From contig NZ_VFPN01000001.1 in the NCBI RefSeq assembly GCF_006716695.1, forward strand, positions 186,001 to 250,000: a DNA stretch of 64,000 nt. Direction: 5' to 3'. Origin of the DNA: Klugiella xanthotipulae. GTDB lineage: Bacteria > Actinomycetota > Actinomycetes > Actinomycetales > Microbacteriaceae. Shown piece by piece: positions 62,593-64,000 of the stretch; the stretch's first letter is position 1, and each line of letters starts with the position of its first letter. Position numbers and translations under genes: made by a program. The notes below the pieces were generated by a model, which was given only the letters and a program-made list of their open reading frames with translations, ran no database searches and was not told where the DNA came from.

Positions 62593-63837
62593 TTAGAGCC
62601 CCTCCAGCCGGATGCGGTACCCGGCACCACGCAGCCGCTCAACCACCTGGTCACGGTGCTCCGGCCCGCGCGTCTCGATGTGCAGTTCGAGCTCCACCTC
62701 ACTGATTTGTAGACCCGAGCCGTGCCGCGTGTGCTGCACCTCGACCACGTTCGCGTTGGCCTCGGACACAATCTCGGCCGTACGGGCAAGCTGCCCGGGA
62801 CGGTCCGGTAGCATCACACGCAGTTTGAGGTAGCGGTCGGAGGCCGCGAGGCCGTGACTAATCACGCGCTGCATGAGCATTGGGTCAATGTTTCCGCCAG
62901 AGAGAATCGTGGCGGTCGGACCGTTCGCGGGGATCAACCCCGCAAGCATGGCCGCAACGCCCACCGCACCTGCGGGCTCCACCACCAGCTTGGCTCGCTC
63001 CAACAGCACGAGGATACCGCGGGCAATATCGTCGTCGCTGATCGTGACCACCTCATCCACGTACTCACGGATGATCTCAAAGTTGAGGCGGCCCGGTCGG
63101 CTCACCGCGATACCGTCGGCGATTGTGGGGGTAATCGTCACGTCAAGCGGCTTCCCCGCGGCGAGGGAGGGTGGGTAGGCGGCGGCGTTTTCAGCCTGCA
63201 CCCCGATGATTCTCACGCTGCGGCCGTCCGCACGGGCACGCAGCTTAGCAGCAGCAGCCACGCCTGCGATAAGCCCGCCACCGCCAATCGGTACCACGAA
63301 GGTCTCGATCTCAGGTGCCTCGTCAAGCATTTCGAGGGCAAGCGTGCCCTGACCGGCCACCACGTCAAAATGGTCAAATGGCGGGATGAGCACGGCACCC
63401 GTGGCTTCGGCAAACTCAGCAGCAGCCCGGAGCGGCTCCTCAACCGTGTGGCCGCGCAGCACCACCTCAGCCCCATAGTTGCGGGTGGCCTGGAGCTTGG
63501 GCAAAGCAACGCCCAGCGGCATGAAGATCGTGGCCGCGATGCCCAGCTCACGAGCAGCAAATGCCACCCCCTGAGCGTGGTTACCGGCCGAGGCGGCCAC
63601 GACACCGCGGGCCTTCTCCTCGGGTGTCAACTGGGCCATCCGGTTGTAGGCCCCGCGAATCTTGTAGGATCCCGTACGCTGAAGGTTCTCGCACTTGAGA
63701 TAGACCTGGGGGACGCCGATCAATTCAGCCAAATAACGCGAGGTTTCGAGCGGTGTGCTCTGCACCACCCGTGACACCACACCGCGTGCGGTCTGAAAAT
63801 CGGCCAGGGTGGGGTGCGGGTGAGTTGTGGTGGTCAT
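62593..63837 (-). CDS. ilvA: Threonine ammonia-lyase (threonine dehydratase) with ACT domain
   Basis: This 414-residue PLP enzyme makes 2-oxobutyrate from threonine. The PLP Lys is in TGSYKIRGAYN; SAGNHAQGVA and VPIGGGGLIAGVA are the PLP phosphate and Gly loops, and a C-terminal ACT domain (LKLRVMLPDRPGQLARTAEIV) gives regulation, the short single-ACT form found in actinobacteria. The ATG overlaps by 4 bases the stop of the upstream transporter gene. It may serve isoleucine synthesis (with leuB and ilvE elsewhere in the window) or catabolism. Confidence 0.93.
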   Translation of the reverse strand: MTTTTHPHPTLADFQTARGVVSRVVQSTPLETSRYLAELIGVPQVYLKCENLQRTGSYKIRGAYNRMAQLTPEEKARGVVAASAGNHAQGVAFAARELGIAATIFMPLGVALPKLQATRNYGAEVVLRGHTVEEPLRAAAEFAEATGAVLIPPFDHFDVVAGQGTLALEMLDEAPEIETFVVPIGGGGLIAGVAAAAKLRARADGRSVRIIGVQAENAAAYPPSLAAGKPLDVTITPTIADGIAVSRPGRLNFEIIREYVDEVVTISDDDIARGILVLLERAKLVVEPAGAVGVAAMLAGLIPANGPTATILSGGNIDPMLMQRVISHGLAASDRYLKLRVMLPDRPGQLARTAEIVSEANANVVEVQHTRHGSGLQISEVELELHIETRGPEHRDQVVERLRGAGYRIRLEGL

Positions 63838-64000
63838 TCGACGGACTTCTCCAAATCGGCGGGGGTGGGGGCTACGGCAGGGGTGGGTCTACCCGCGAGG
63901 CCGGTGGGATGCGAGTGTGCAAGTGGGTCTGGTTTTCCCTTCCACACACCCGAGGTGAGATAGTTCACCATGCTGTTGAGCGCCGCAGCGATCGGCACGG
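63834..64000 (-). CDS. C-terminal end of a membrane transporter, probably AI-2E (PerM) family
   Basis: Only the last 54 codons lie in the window. They read VPIAAALNSMVNYLTSGVWKG then a Pro/His-rich tail ending DLEKSVE. VPIAAALN is the end of the last membrane helix of AI-2E/PerM-type proteins, which usually close with VPxxAxxxxxxxYL. The stop overlaps ilvA by 4 bases. The assignment rests on one motif. Confidence 0.5.
   Translation of the reverse strand, partial: VPIAAALNSMVNYLTSGVWKGKPDPLAHSHPTGLAGRPTPAVAPTPADLEKSVE

Overview
The window is high-GC, densely coded DNA from an actinobacterium, most likely a member of the Microbacteriaceae. The evidence is a mycothiol S-conjugate amidase (mca) beside a DUF4307 gene and greA, a Z-type isoprenyl transferase, many GTG starts, and frequent TANNNT boxes placed 6-7 bases before a start codon, as in leaderless actinobacterial mRNAs. 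The genus call is inference from gene content; no 16S gene is present.

Layout. 1-2430 is an extracytoplasmic flavin module (ferric-reductase-like flavocytochrome, FMN-binding protein, ApbE), followed by a two-component system (2472-4377) and a 14-helix drug exporter. 6039-8165 is an aldehyde dehydrogenase with its DUF779 partner. After two exported or membrane proteins comes a CopB-type copper ATPase behind a CsoR-like operator (11050-13212). 13306-21278 is an aromatic catabolic island: four-component ring-hydroxylating dioxygenase, cis-dihydrodiol dehydrogenase, acyl-CoA synthetase, small GNAT-like protein, thioesterase and IclR regulator, closest in sequence style to the 3-phenylpropionate/biphenyl group. 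An XRE-cupin regulator, a GAF-type regulator and a sugar-type ABC transporter follow (21395-26484). 27324-30328 holds an FAH-family enzyme, ilvE and leuB.

tRNA-Leu(TAG) at 30451 is followed by a decayed tyrosine integrase and a short accessory stretch (DUF4234, ImmA-like peptidase, gene fragment), read here as the relic of an element inserted at the tRNA. After an SGNH hydrolase, a DedA protein and a DUF2207-like protein comes a sortase-assembled pilus locus (36191-42290, minus strand): backbone pilin with LPFTG, class C sortase, and a 1146-residue LPESG-anchored protein carrying an RCC1-type beta-propeller, interpreted as the tip adhesin. It is preceded by a 1.27 kb AT-rich non-coding stretch full of dyads.

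The right third is mostly housekeeping: CDF exporter, rdgB-rph-murI, pncB, a small lipoprotein, a second flavin module (RnfD-like/ferredoxin-reductase fusion, ApbE, FMN-binding lipoprotein; 48785-51648), an acyl-CoA dehydrogenase-like gene, an orphan prepilin peptidase, a membrane protein with its winged-helix regulator, phoH, uppS, a hemolysin-III family gene, recQ, mca, greA, ilvA and the end of an AI-2E-type transporter gene. The most unusual points are the two distinct flavin-transfer modules, the RCC1-bearing pilus protein, and a putative operator motif shared by the dioxygenase and IclR promoters.
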